A model generated the notes under the pieces. That model did not search any database, was not told where the DNA came from, and saw only the letters and a list, made by a program, of their open reading frames with translations. The position numbers and the translations under genes were made by a program. A DNA stretch of 64,000 nucleotides from Streptomyces bluensis (GTDB lineage: Bacteria; Actinomycetota; Actinomycetes; Streptomycetales; Streptomycetaceae): NCBI RefSeq assembly GCF_014650715.1, contig NZ_BMVM01000003.1, positions 186,001-250,000 of the forward strand, written 5' to 3'. This document shows, piece by piece, positions 45,411 to 54,208 of the stretch; positions within the stretch are counted from its first letter, which is position 1, and each line of letters begins with the position of its first letter.

Positions 45411-45459
45411 CCTCCGGGCCCTGGCCCGGCCTGTGACCGGCCGGGCCAGGGCCCGGAGG
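45411..45459. terminator. Bidirectional terminator, 21-bp perfect stem
   Basis: The arm at 45411-45431 (begins CCTCCGGGCC) is exactly complementary to 45439-45459, with loop TGTGACC. It lies between the STAND gene (+) and the small membrane-protein gene (-) and should stop transcription from both sides. Confidence 0.9.
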
Positions 45460-45465
45460 CCGAGC

Positions 45466-45738
45466 TCAGCCCTGCTGCGCCTTGGGCGTGCCCGAGGCCT
45501 GGCCCGCGCCCTTGCCCGCGGCCTCGGCGGCCGCCTTGCCGGAGGCGCCGGACCGGTCGTCCGGCGCCTCCTCGAAGTCGACCTTCCTCATGTGCTTGCT
45601 CATGGACTTCATCAGGCCCCACACCGCCAGGGCCATCACCGCGAACACGATGAAGCCGAGGACGCCGGGGGTGACCTTGTCCTCGTCCAGCTCCTTGGCG
45701 AGGGGGACGAGGTGTGTCAGTGCCAGGCTTGCGCTCAT
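45466..45738 (-). CDS. Small single-pass membrane protein downstream of mca
   Basis: 90 residues from the ATG at 45738; an ATG at 45747 overlapping the mca stop is the alternative. One membrane segment ([20 protein letters not shown]) is followed by a basic patch and a Gly/Ala-rich tail. It directly follows mca on the same strand and is commonly found there in Streptomyces. Function unknown. Confidence 0.8.
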   Translation of the reverse strand: MSASLALTHLVPLAKELDEDKVTPGVLGFIVFAVMALAVWGLMKSMSKHMRKVDFEEAPDDRSGASGKAAAEAAGKGAGQASGTPKAQQG

Positions 45739-45739
45739 G

Positions 45740-46621
45740 TCAGGCATTGTCGCGGATGCCCGCGAAGAGGTCGTCCTCGGGGAGGGAGGTATCCACGAGT
45801 GACTTCGCCAGCTCGTACTCCTCCGTCGGCCAGACCTCCTTCTGGAGCTCCATGGGCACCCGGAACCAGCCGCCGTCGGGGTCGATCTGGGTGGCGTGTG
45901 CGATCAGCGCCTTGTCGCGGATCTCGAAGAAGTCGGCGCAGGGGACGTGGGTGGTGAGCGTGCGCTCGGTGCGCTCGATCTCGTTCCACCGCTTGAGCCA
46001 GTCCCCGTAGGGCGACTCCAGGCCGCGCTCCAGCAGCGCCTGGTGCAGCGCCTCGGTGCGCGGGCGGTTGAAGCCCTGGTTGTAGTAGAGCTTCTGCGGC
46101 TGGTAGGCGGGGCCGAACTCGCCCTCCGGGTACTTCTCGGTGTCGGCCGCCCCCTCGAACGCCACCATGGAGATCTTGTGGGTCATGATGTGGTCGGGGT
46201 GCGGGTACCCGCCGTTCTCGTCGTACGTCGTGATCACCTGCGGGCGGAACGAGCGGATCTGCCTCACCAGCTCGCCGGCCGCCTTGTCGACGTCCTCCAG
46301 GGCGAAGCAGCCCTCGGGCAGCGGCGGCAGCGGGTCGCCCTCGGGCAGCCCCGAGTCGACGAAGCCGAGCCACTCCTGCTTGACGCCGAGGATCTCGCGC
46401 GCCTCGTCCATCTCCTTCTTGCGTACCTCGTGGATGTGTTCCTCGATGTAGGTGTCGCCCTGGAGCTTCGGGTTGAGGATGGAGCCGCGCTCCCCGCCCG
46501 TGCAGGTCACCACCAGCACGTCCACCCCCTCGGACACGTACTTCGCCATGGTGGCCGCACCCTTGCTCGACTCGTCGTCGGGGTGCGCGTGCACGGCCAT
46601 CAGTCGCAGCTGGTCAGTCAA
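45740..46621 (-). CDS. mca: Mycothiol conjugate amidase
   Basis: 293 residues. It cleaves mycothiol S-conjugates into a mercapturic acid, which is exported, and GlcN-Ins, which is recycled: detoxification of electrophiles and antibiotics in actinobacteria. Zinc ligands of the LmbE fold are visible as H13 and D16 in HAHPDDES and H144 in HPDH; VVTCTGGERG and TYDENGGYPH are typical of Mca. The start is TTG at 46621: GAGGGA lies 8 to 13 bases before it and the nearby ATG is out of frame. Confidence 0.95.
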   Translation of the reverse strand: MTDQLRLMAVHAHPDDESSKGAATMAKYVSEGVDVLVVTCTGGERGSILNPKLQGDTYIEEHIHEVRKKEMDEAREILGVKQEWLGFVDSGLPEGDPLPPLPEGCFALEDVDKAAGELVRQIRSFRPQVITTYDENGGYPHPDHIMTHKISMVAFEGAADTEKYPEGEFGPAYQPQKLYYNQGFNRPRTEALHQALLERGLESPYGDWLKRWNEIERTERTLTTHVPCADFFEIRDKALIAHATQIDPDGGWFRVPMELQKEVWPTEEYELAKSLVDTSLPEDDLFAGIRDNA

Positions 46622-46801
46622 GACTCATTCCCTCGTAAGTCGGCGCCCGCTCTGAACTCGGTGACTGTGTGACTCGCCCCGGCGTGACCCCGGGTGTCGG
46701 GCGACTTCTATAGTGACCGAATCGGGGGACGAAAAATTCCGGGGCCGGTCCCCGGGTCCCTTCCAGGACCTCGGTCCGGGCCCCTTTCCGAGAGGACGAT
46801 C

Positions 46802-47200
46802 ATGAGCACGGCGAGCACGCAGCTGCCCGAGGGCCGGTACGGCCGCTCCGCGGACGAGCGCGCCGACCGCAAGCTCAAGATCATCGGGGCGGTGCTGGGC
46901 GCCGGTCTGCTCGTCCTCATGGGCTGGTTCGCGTACCACTATGTCGTCGGCAACAAGATCAGCGCCGAGCTGATCGCCTTCAGGACCTCGGCCGACGAGG
47001 TCCAGGTGCACCTGGAGGTGCGCAAGGACGCGGGCGCGAGCGGCTACTGCACCGTGCGCTCCCAGGCCGAGGACGGCGCCGAGGTCGGCCGGGCGGACTT
47101 CCGCTTCGACGGGGACGCCACCCGTATCGACAAGGTCGTCACGCTCCGTACCACGACGCGTGGCACCACGGCCGAACTGCTCGGCTGCCACGCCGACTGA
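46802..47200 (+). CDS. DUF4307 membrane protein
   Basis: 132 residues. A short cytoplasmic start (LPEGRYGRSADERADRK) is followed by one membrane segment (LKIIGAVLGAGLLVLMGWFAYHYV) and an outer beta-rich domain with two cysteines (ASGYCTVRSQAEDG, ELLGCHAD). DUF4307 lies between mca and greA in many actinobacteria; its role is unknown. The ATG at 46802 follows GAGAGGA. TATAGT at 46709-46714 is a possible -10 element. Confidence 0.9.
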   Translation: MSTASTQLPEGRYGRSADERADRKLKIIGAVLGAGLLVLMGWFAYHYVVGNKISAELIAFRTSADEVQVHLEVRKDAGASGYCTVRSQAEDGAEVGRADFRFDGDATRIDKVVTLRTTTRGTTAELLGCHAD

Positions 47201-47365
47201 GCCGCCGACGTCTACGGCGCTGACCTGCGGTGACGTAAATCTGGTGGCTTATGTCCTCCCCCTTTCGTCGTTGAATTGTTAGGCTCGTGGTTTCGCCCAC
47301 TCTTGAAGGAACATTCTTCTGGGTAGGGCGATGCTTTGTATTCCCAGCACCTACGAGGAGCACCT

Positions 47366-47863
47366 GTGACCCAGACCAGCGAGAACGTCACCTGGCTGAC
47401 CCAGGAGGCGTACAACAAGCTCAAGGACGAGCTTGAGTACCTTACTGGTCCTGCGCGCACGGAGATCGCCGCCAAGATCGCGGCCGCGCGCGAGGAGGGG
47501 GACCTGCGCGAAAACGGCGGGTACCACGCGGCCAAGGAAGAGCAGGGCAAGCAGGAGCTCCGTGTGCGCCAGCTCACCCAGCTTCTGGAGACCGCCAAGG
47601 TCGGCGAGGCCCCGGCGGCGGACGGTGCGGTGGCACCGGGCATGGTCGTGACCATCGCCTTCGACGGTGACGAGGACGACACGCTGACGTTCCTGCTCGC
47701 CTCCCGCGAGTACGCGAGCTCCGACATCGAGACCTACTCGCCGCAGTCCCCGCTGGGCTCGGGCGTGATCGGCAAGAAGGTCGGCGACGACGCCGAGTAC
47801 GAGCTGCCGAACGGCAAGCTGGCCTCGGTGAAGATCCTCAAGGCCGAGCCCTACCAGGGCTGA
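47366..47863 (+). CDS. greA: Transcription elongation factor GreA
   Basis: 165 residues from the GTG at 47366, supported by GAGGAG nine bases upstream. It rescues backtracked RNA polymerase by inducing transcript cleavage. The N-terminal coiled coil with the acidic tip (AAREEGDLRENGGYHAAKEE) and the C-terminal FKBP-like domain (MVVTIAFDGDEDDTLTFLLA, SPLGSGVIGKKVGDDAEYE) are complete. It stands alone between DUF4307 and the convergent ilvA-type gene. Confidence 0.95.
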   Translation: MTQTSENVTWLTQEAYNKLKDELEYLTGPARTEIAAKIAAAREEGDLRENGGYHAAKEEQGKQELRVRQLTQLLETAKVGEAPAADGAVAPGMVVTIAFDGDEDDTLTFLLASREYASSDIETYSPQSPLGSGVIGKKVGDDAEYELPNGKLASVKILKAEPYQG

Positions 47864-47939
47864 CCGCACGGACCGGTTTCCGGCGAGCCCCCGATGCCCA
47901 CGGCTTGAGCGCGGCACCGGGGGCTTCGTCATGCCCGGC

Positions 47940-47978
47940 GCGGACCGCCGTCAGTCCCTGGCGGACCGCCGTCAGTCC
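47940..47978. repeat. 18-bp direct repeat at the ilvA 3' end
   Basis: GCGGACCGCCGTCAGTCC at 47940-47957 is repeated exactly at 47961-47978, three bases later. The second copy contains the stop codon of the threonine ammonia-lyase gene, so the first is a duplicate of the gene end. Confidence 0.85.
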
Positions 47979-49201
47979 ATGACCGTGTAGCCCGCCTCGC
48001 GCAGTGCCCGGCCGACCTCGGCGCAGTGCTCCGGGCCCTTCGTCTCCAGGTGCAGCTCGACCTCCGCCTCCGTGAGCCCGAGCCGTGGATCGGTCCGTAC
48101 GTGACCCACGTCGAGGACGTTGGCGTCGACGTGGGACAACACCCCCAGGAGCGTCGCGAGGGCGCCGGGCCGGTCCGTCAGGCGCAGCCGGACGGCCAGA
48201 TAGCGGCCCTGCGCGGCCATGCCGTGGCGCAGCACGCGCTCCATCAGCACCGGGTCGACGTTGCCGCCGGACAGCACCGCGACCACCGGCCCCTCGAACG
48301 CCCCCGGCTCGCTCAGCAGCGCCGCGACGGGGCTGGCCCCCGCCGGCTCGACGACCAGCTTGGCCCGCTCCAGGCAGAGCAGCAGCGCGGTCGACAGCGC
48401 GTCCTCGGAGACCGTACGGACCTCGTCCACCAGCTCGCGGATGATGCCGAACGGCACGTCACCCGGCAGCCCGACCTTGATCCCGTCCGCCATGGTCGCC
48501 GGGTTCTCGATCGCCACCGGGCGCCCGGCCGCCAGCGAGGGCGGGTACGCGGCCGCTGCCTCCGCCTGCACGCCCACGATCCGTACGTCCGGGCGCAGTG
48601 CCTTCACGGCGGCCGCGATGCCCGCGGCCAGCCCGCCCCCGCCGATCCCCACGACGATCGTGCGCACTTCCGGGCACTGCTCCAGGATCTCCAGGCCCAC
48701 CGTGCCCTGGCCCGCGATGATGTCGGCGTGGTCGAAGGGGTGGATGAACACCGCGCCCGTCCGCGCCGCGTACTCCTGGGCGGCGGCCAGCGTCTCGTCG
48801 ACGACCATGCCGTGCAGCCGCACGTCGGCGCCGTACTCGCGCGTCGCGCTGATCTTCGGCAGGGGCGCGCCCTTCGGCATGAAGACGGTGGCGTGGACTC
48901 CGAGAAGCGCGGAAGCCAGGGCGACGCCCTGCGCGTGGTTGCCCGCGCTCGCCGCGACGACACCGGCCGCGCGCTCCTCGGGCAGCAGCCCGGCGATGCG
49001 CACGTACGCGCCGCGCAGCTTGAACGAACCGGTCCGCTGGAGGTTCTCGCACTTGAAGTGCACCGGCGCGCCGACCAGCTGCGACAGATGCCTGCTGCCC
49101 TCCATCGCGGTGACCCGCGCGACGCCCGTGAGCATCTTCTGGGCCCCCCGCACGTCGTCGAGGGTCACTCGCGCCAGGGAGTCGGCCGTGCTGTAGCTCA
49201 T
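47972..49201 (-). CDS. ilvA: Threonine ammonia-lyase (threonine dehydratase)
   Basis: 409 residues from the ATG at 49201; GTG at 49207 is possible. It converts threonine (or serine) to 2-oxobutyrate (pyruvate) and ammonia. Fold II PLP features are K61 in RTGSFKLRGAY, SAGNHAQGVAL, the glycine loop VGIGGGGLAAG and VLSGGN. The C-terminal 90 residues form a single ACT-like domain (RLRLTDRPGALATLLGVLSH). One short regulatory domain is closer to catabolic or TdcB/IlvA2-type enzymes than to E. coli IlvA. It is divergent from the MarR gene. Confidence 0.93.
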   Translation of the reverse strand: MSYSTADSLARVTLDDVRGAQKMLTGVARVTAMEGSRHLSQLVGAPVHFKCENLQRTGSFKLRGAYVRIAGLLPEERAAGVVAASAGNHAQGVALASALLGVHATVFMPKGAPLPKISATREYGADVRLHGMVVDETLAAAQEYAARTGAVFIHPFDHADIIAGQGTVGLEILEQCPEVRTIVVGIGGGGLAAGIAAAVKALRPDVRIVGVQAEAAAAYPPSLAAGRPVAIENPATMADGIKVGLPGDVPFGIIRELVDEVRTVSEDALSTALLLCLERAKLVVEPAGASPVAALLSEPGAFEGPVVAVLSGGNVDPVLMERVLRHGMAAQGRYLAVRLRLTDRPGALATLLGVLSHVDANVLDVGHVRTDPRLGLTEAEVELHLETKGPEHCAEVGRALREAGYTVMD

Positions 49202-49347
49202 GCCCACCAGTCTCGCAGTTCACAGCCGCACGACGCGGGAGTGACCAAGGGGCGAAACTGGTTTGCACAGGCCCCGTACGACGTGCCTGTCCGCCGCGTA
49301 CTCTTTCCCCAACCCAGCCACCCTCGCAATGAAGTGAGCCCCCGGCC

Positions 49348-49872
49348 ATGCCCACAACACCTGACATGTCGATGAACATGACGACCGTCGGTGACACCGG
49401 TCTTCTCGACGCGATGCAGCATGAGGTCGCGGTGTTCGCGCGCCGTGCCGAACAGACCCGGCTCGGCGGTGTCGGACAGGTGCGCAACTCCATGGACCGC
49501 GCCGCGTACCTGCTGCTCAACCGCCTCGACAAGGAGGGCCCGATGGGCGTCAAGGCGCTCGCCGCGAGCATGGGGATCGACTCGTCGACGGTGACCCGTC
49601 AGGTGGCGCCGCTCGTCGACACCGGACTCGTCAAGCGCACCTCGCACCCGGAGGACGGGCGCGCGGTGGTGCTCCAGCTCTCCCCGCGCGGGCTGTCCCG
49701 CCTGGAGGAAGTCCGGTCGTCGAGGCGCCGGCTGATGGCGGAGCTGACCCATGACTGGGCGCCGGAGGAGCGCGAGGCGTTCTGCGACCTCCTCACCCGC
49801 TTCAACACGGCCCTCTCCGCCCGCATGGCCGTCACGGGCGTCGGGGTGGGGGATTCGTCGCCCGCTTCCTGA
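49348..49872 (+). CDS. MarR-family transcriptional regulator
   Basis: 174 residues. The winged helix is clear: AYLLLNRLDKEGPMGVKALA, ASMGIDSSTVTRQVAPLVDTGLV, KRTSHPEDGRAVVLQLSPRG. Start codons at 49348, 49366 or 49378 are all possible; the first has no strong ribosome binding site. It is divergent from the threonine ammonia-lyase gene, sharing a 140-base region where it may act. Inducer unknown. Confidence 0.9.
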   Translation: MPTTPDMSMNMTTVGDTGLLDAMQHEVAVFARRAEQTRLGGVGQVRNSMDRAAYLLLNRLDKEGPMGVKALAASMGIDSSTVTRQVAPLVDTGLVKRTSHPEDGRAVVLQLSPRGLSRLEEVRSSRRRLMAELTHDWAPEEREAFCDLLTRFNTALSARMAVTGVGVGDSSPAS

Positions 49873-49971
49873 GCGACGCCCGTCGCGTTCATGCTCTTGA
49901 CCGCGGGGCTGCCCCCGGCTGATATGAGACGGGGCCGGTTTTCCGGCAGGGTGCCCTCAGCGGGAGGCGCG

Positions 49972-50484
49972 GTGCGAGATCGGCAGGCGTCCCAAGGCGC
50001 CCGCCGTGCCCGGGAGTTTGAGGCGTTCGTCGCGGGCGCGGCTGGGCGGCTCCTCCATGCGGCGACGCTGCTCACGGCGGAACCGCCGACCGGCAACCCC
50101 CGCGCGCGGCGCCTGCTGACCCTGGCCCTCGCCCACACGTACGCGTCCTGGGACCGGCTGCGCGGCGAGGACCCGTACGACCGGACCCGCCAGCAGCTGG
50201 CCGTGCGCTTCGCGCGCGGTGCGTGGCACCGGTACGGCCGGTTGCGCCAGTACGGCCGGTCCCGTGCCGTCCCGGTGGGGGTTCTGGCAGGGCTGAGCGC
50301 TCAGGAACGGCTGATCGTCGTCCTCAGGCTGTACGAGGGAGTCGCCGAGGAGCAGACGGCGGCGCTGCTGGGGCTGCCCGTCGAACGCGTGCGCACGATC
50401 TGCGCCCGTGCCATGGCGACGCTGCTCCATCCGCCGCGCAGGCCCGCGCCGACGGCGGTGGAGGCGGAGGTGGCGCCGTCATGA
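49972..50484 (+). CDS. Sigma-like protein with region 4, region 2 degenerate
   Basis: 170 residues from the GTG at 49972 (GGGAGG upstream). The C-terminal half matches sigma region 4 (LSAQERLIVVLRLYEGVAEE, QTAALLGLPVERVRTICARAM). The N-terminal half (FEAFVAGAAGRLLHAATLLT, LLTLALAHTYASWDRL) has the place and helical outline of ECF region 2 but not its conserved core-binding residues. It may be a sigma factor that has diverged, or a DNA-binding sigma-like regulator. It overlaps a small membrane-protein gene by four bases, a layout like sigma/anti-sigma pairs. Confidence 0.75.
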   Translation: MRDRQASQGARRAREFEAFVAGAAGRLLHAATLLTAEPPTGNPRARRLLTLALAHTYASWDRLRGEDPYDRTRQQLAVRFARGAWHRYGRLRQYGRSRAVPVGVLAGLSAQERLIVVLRLYEGVAEEQTAALLGLPVERVRTICARAMATLLHPPRRPAPTAVEAEVAPS

Positions 50485-50729
50485 GCCTGCGCGAGCGGGA
50501 GGCGGCCGTGCGGCGGATGCTGGAGCGGACGCCGCCGCCGGTGCCGCCCGAGCTGTACGGGGACGCGCTGCGGCGCGGTGCGCGCATGCTGCGCCGCAGG
50601 ACCGCGGCCCGCCGCCTCATGTGGTTGGTGCTGCTGGCCGCGGTGGTCGCGTTCGTCGTGTGGGCCTCGATGACGCGCCCCTGGGTGGAGCCGCCGTCGG
50701 ACACGACTCCACCGCTGACCGGCTGGTGA
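50481..50729 (+). CDS. Small membrane protein partnered with sigma-like gene
   Basis: 82 residues with a short cytoplasmic part (VRRMLERTPPPVPPELYGDA, LRRGARMLRRRTAARR), one membrane segment (LMWLVLLAAVVAFVVWASM) and a brief outer tail. Its ATG overlaps the stop of the sigma-like gene (ATGA). It resembles the inner part of membrane anti-sigma proteins but lacks a sensor domain and zinc motif. Function inferred only from linkage. Confidence 0.75.
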   Translation: MSLREREAAVRRMLERTPPPVPPELYGDALRRGARMLRRRTAARRLMWLVLLAAVVAFVVWASMTRPWVEPPSDTTPPLTGW

Positions 50730-50750
50730 CCGCAGACCGGCGGGTGATGG

Positions 50751-51905
50751 CTAGCCGAGGGCCTGCTGCAGGTCCTCCAGGAGGTCGTCGACGTTCTCGA
50801 TACCCACGGAGAGGCGTACGAGATCGGCGGGCACCTCAAGCGCCGAGCCGGCCGCGGACGCGTGCGTCATGCGCCCCGGGTGCTCGATCAGGGACTCGAC
50901 GCCGCCCAGGGACTCGCCGAGCGTGAACACCTTGGCGCGGTCGCAGACCGCGACGGCGGCCTCCTCGCCGCCCGCCACCTGGAACGACACCATGCCGCCG
51001 AACGCCTTCATCTGCTTGGCGGCGACCTCGTGCCCCGGGTGCTCCGGGAGGCCCGGGTACAGCACGCGCGTCACGCTCGGGTGCCGGCTGAGCATGTCGG
51101 CGACCCTGGTGGCGTTGTCGCTGTGCCGGTCCATGCGCACGGCGAGCGTCTTCGTCCCGCGCAGCACCAGCCAGGAGTCGAAGGGCCCGGCGACCGCGCC
51201 CATCGCGTTCTGGTGGTACGCCAGCTCCTCGCCCAGCCCCTGGTCGCTGACGACGAGCGCGCCGCCGACCACGTCGGAATGGCCGCCCATGTACTTGGTC
51301 AGCGAGTGCACGACGACGTCCGCGCCGAGCGCGAGCGGCTGCTGGAGGTAGGGGGTGGCGAAGGTGTTGTCGACGACCAGCTTGGCACCGGCCTCCCGGG
51401 CGACCTGGGCGACGGCTGCGATGTCGGTGATGCCGAGGAGCGGGTTGGAGGGGGTCTCCACCCAGACGACCTTGGTCTTCGGGGTGAGGGCGGCCCGTAC
51501 GGCGGCGGGATCGCTGGTGTCGGCGACCGACCATTCCACCCCCCACCGCGAGACGACCTTCGCGAACAGGCGGAACGTGCCGCCGTACGCGTCGTTCGGG
51601 ATGACCACGTGGTCGCCGGGGCTGAGGAGCGTACGCAACAGGCAGTCCTCGGCGGCCAGCCCGGACGCGAACGCGAGACCGCGGCGGCCGCCCTCCAGGG
51701 CGGCGAGGTTCTCCTCCAGCGCGGTCCGGGTGGGGTTCGCGCTTCGGCTGTACTCGTAGCCGCCGCGCAGGCCGCCCACGCCGTCCTGCTTGTAGGTCGA
51801 GACCTGGTAGATCGGCGGGACGACCGCGCCGGTGAGGGGATCCGCGGTGTTGCCCGCGTGGATCGCGAGAGTCTCGAAGTGCTGACTGATGTGCCTGTCG
51901 CTCAT
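50751..51905 (-). CDS. metB: Cystathionine gamma-synthase/lyase
   Basis: 384 residues from the ATG at 51905. Cys/Met-metabolism PLP enzyme with TLAIHAGNTADPLTGAVVPP at the start, YEYSRSANPTR, SGLAAEDCLL, the PLP lysine K204 in VVVHSLTKYMGGHSD, and SLGGVESLIEHPGRMTHAS near the end. It joins O-acyl-homoserine and cysteine to cystathionine or acts in the reverse direction; synthase and lyase cannot be told apart by eye, so the symbol is tentative. Transcribed alone, convergent with the sigma-like pair. Confidence 0.9.
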   Translation of the reverse strand: MSDRHISQHFETLAIHAGNTADPLTGAVVPPIYQVSTYKQDGVGGLRGGYEYSRSANPTRTALEENLAALEGGRRGLAFASGLAAEDCLLRTLLSPGDHVVIPNDAYGGTFRLFAKVVSRWGVEWSVADTSDPAAVRAALTPKTKVVWVETPSNPLLGITDIAAVAQVAREAGAKLVVDNTFATPYLQQPLALGADVVVHSLTKYMGGHSDVVGGALVVSDQGLGEELAYHQNAMGAVAGPFDSWLVLRGTKTLAVRMDRHSDNATRVADMLSRHPSVTRVLYPGLPEHPGHEVAAKQMKAFGGMVSFQVAGGEEAAVAVCDRAKVFTLGESLGGVESLIEHPGRMTHASAAGSALEVPADLVRLSVGIENVDDLLEDLQQALG

Positions 51906-51958
51906 GGGCACCGAGCGTAGTGTGCCCGGCGGGTGGACGCGGCGGACGACGCCCGGCG

Positions 51959-51994
51959 CCGGGTCCGGGTCCGGGTCCGGGTCCGGGTCCGGGT
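51959..51994. repeat. Hexanucleotide CCGGGT repeated six times
   Basis: Six perfect CCGGGT units (51959-51994) lie in the intergenic region upstream of metB, followed by short repeats of CCAGGGGA and ACCACGGGAACG up to about 52040. It is a likely slippage site between the divergent metB and 52099 genes; variation would change promoter spacing. Confidence 0.85.
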
Positions 51995-52098
51995 CACAGG
52001 AACCAGGGGACCAGGGGACCACGGGAACGAACCACGGGAACGAAGTCGTGACCCGGCCTGGTTGGCCAATTGTCAGAGCCGTCTGGTTCGCTTGAGCC

Positions 52099-53217
52099 AT
52101 GGAGATTCTCTGGGTCCTGATCGCCCTGGTCATGATGAGCTTCGTCATCGGTCCGATGGTGATGCGCAGGCGTGCCGGAATCCAGCAGGTGGCGCCCGGC
52201 GACCCGGACGCCGCGGACCCGGCGAACTACGGCTTCGTCCAGCAGGAGGAGCTGGACATCCGCATGCCCGGCCCCGACCAGGACCTGCTGGACGTCCTGG
52301 ACGTGGTGCAGGGCACGCAGAACTACCGTGCCGCGTCGCAGCTGCTCGCGGGCACCGAGGCGGAGGGCGAGCGGCGGTGGCAGCGGGTGCAGGCCTTCGC
52401 GGGCGCCGCCGCGCTGGAGCTGCAGCAGCGTCCGGGCGGGGTGAGTGATGCCCCGGGCGGGCAGTGGCTGCGTGTGTGGCGGGCCGAGGCGCCGAAGGAC
52501 GCGGGCGGGGCGGCGGTGCACGCGGAGTTCCTGGTGCAGCAGGCCTGGCGGACGTCGACACCGGGCACGGACGACTTCCGGATCATCATGGAGGAGGCGA
52601 AGGCGGCCTGCGGCGATGCCGCGCTGCTGGCTCCGGGTGACCCGATCCCGTACATCATCGAGCTGTCTGTGGCACGCGGACTCGCCTATTCCCAGCCGGA
52701 GTTCGAGAAGCTCTGGCTGAAGATCCTGGACCGTGCGCCGACGCACATGGGCGCGCATCTGGCGGCGTTGCACTACTGGTGCGAGAAGTGGCACGGCTCG
52801 CGGGAGCTGGCGTACGCGTTCGCGGAGTCGGCCGCGGCCCGGGCGCCCCAGGGCTCGCTCCTCGCGGCCATGCCCCTGTTCGCGGTCTTCGAGCACCTGC
52901 CCGAGGTGAACCTGGTCAGCGGCTTCTACCAGAGCGAGGTCGTGACGAAGGCGATCCACGGCGCCCTGTTCGCGGTCCACGCGGCCCGCCCGGACGACCC
53001 GATGCTGGCCCATGTCCGCCACCTCCTGGTGTGGTTCCTGGTCCGCAGCGAGCGCTGGGCCGAGGCGATGAGCCAGCTCGTCCACGTCGACGGCCATGTG
53101 GGCGCCCTGCCGTGGACCCTCACGGCGGACCCGGCCGCGGACTACGCGATATTCCGGGCACTGGCGGTGGCGGGCTACGAGGCGAACGGCGGCAGCCCGG
53201 CGACGCTGCGGGCCTGA
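52099..53217 (+). CDS. Membrane-anchored helical-repeat protein
   Basis: 372 residues. One N-terminal membrane segment (ILWVLIALVMMSFVIGPMVM) anchors a cytoplasmic helical domain that looks TPR/Sel1-like (LSVARGLAYSQPEFEKLWLK, HLAALHYWCEKWHGSRELAY, RHLLVWFLVRSERWAEAMSQ). It is a conserved Streptomyces protein of unknown function next to metB and msrA. The ATG at 52099 is the natural start because the membrane segment begins there. Confidence 0.8.
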   Translation: MEILWVLIALVMMSFVIGPMVMRRRAGIQQVAPGDPDAADPANYGFVQQEELDIRMPGPDQDLLDVLDVVQGTQNYRAASQLLAGTEAEGERRWQRVQAFAGAAALELQQRPGGVSDAPGGQWLRVWRAEAPKDAGGAAVHAEFLVQQAWRTSTPGTDDFRIIMEEAKAACGDAALLAPGDPIPYIIELSVARGLAYSQPEFEKLWLKILDRAPTHMGAHLAALHYWCEKWHGSRELAYAFAESAAARAPQGSLLAAMPLFAVFEHLPEVNLVSGFYQSEVVTKAIHGALFAVHAARPDDPMLAHVRHLLVWFLVRSERWAEAMSQLVHVDGHVGALPWTLTADPAADYAIFRALAVAGYEANGGSPATLRA

Positions 53218-53406
53218 CAGCGGGCCGGTGGCCGCCGGGCGACCCGCCGGAGGCCACCGGGCACCCCCGGCACCTGGCCGGGCAGCGCCTCCCGGAATGC
53301 CCGACCGCGCTCCTACGTTGATCCAGGTGACCCCGGAGCCGTATGCGCCGCCACGCCACGCAGCGCGCCCCGGAAACCGCCTCGGAACCCACCCCGCGGA
53401 GACCAC

Positions 53407-54123
53407 ATGTTCTCGTACAGCCGTACACCCCAGCTGCCGACCCCCGAGCAGGCTCTCCCCGGCCGCCCGGAGCCGGCCTTCACGGTGCCCGAGCGCCACA
53501 CCGTCCTCGGCAACCCGCTGCTGGGTCCCTACCCCGAGGGCCTGGAGATCGCCGACTTCGCCCTGGGCTGCTTCTGGGGTGCCGAGCGGAAGTTCTGGCA
53601 GCTCCCGGCCGGCGTGTGGACGACACTGGTCGGCTACCAGGGCGGCCACACCGAGAACCCCACGTACGAGGAGGTCTGCTCGGGCCTGACGGGCCACACG
53701 GAGGTCGTGCGCGTGGTCTACGACCCGTCCGTCATCTCGTACAGCCGCCTCCTCCAGGTCTTCTGGGAGTCCCACGACCCCACCCAGGGCTTCCGCCAGG
53801 GCAACGACGTCGGCACGCAGTACCGCTCCGCCGTCCACACCCACACCCCCGCCCAGGCCGCGACCGCCGAGGCCTCCCGCGAGGCCTACCAGAAGGTCCT
53901 CACCGCCTCCGGCTACGGCACGATCACCACGGAGATCCTCCCGGCCGAGGGCCGCGACTTCTTCCCCGCGGAGGGCTACCACCAGCAGTACCTGGACAAG
54001 AATCCGGCGGGGTACTGCGGGCTGGGCGGCACGGGCGTCAAGCTGGACGCCCCCTTCGAGACGAACTGGGGGGCGTCCTGCCCGACGGGTGTCGCTCCCG
54101 CACCGGAAGCCACGGAGCGGTAG
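53407..54123 (+). CDS. msrA: Peptide methionine sulfoxide reductase A
   Basis: 238 residues. It reduces methionine-S-sulfoxide in proteins after oxidative damage. The catalytic GCFWG with C55, [54 protein letters not shown] and EGYHQQYL are all present; the C-terminal GYCGLGGTG cysteine is a candidate resolving residue. The N-terminal 45 residues extend beyond the E. coli core. A monocistronic gene. Confidence 0.95.
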   Translation: MFSYSRTPQLPTPEQALPGRPEPAFTVPERHTVLGNPLLGPYPEGLEIADFALGCFWGAERKFWQLPAGVWTTLVGYQGGHTENPTYEEVCSGLTGHTEVVRVVYDPSVISYSRLLQVFWESHDPTQGFRQGNDVGTQYRSAVHTHTPAQAATAEASREAYQKVLTASGYGTITTEILPAEGRDFFPAEGYHQQYLDKNPAGYCGLGGTGVKLDAPFETNWGASCPTGVAPAPEATER

Positions 54124-54208
54124 CCCGCACCGTTCGCGCCGGCCCTCAACAGGTAACGGATGAGGCACGACGACTCGCCACAGCAGCAAGATCCTTAATG
54201 TCTCTGGC

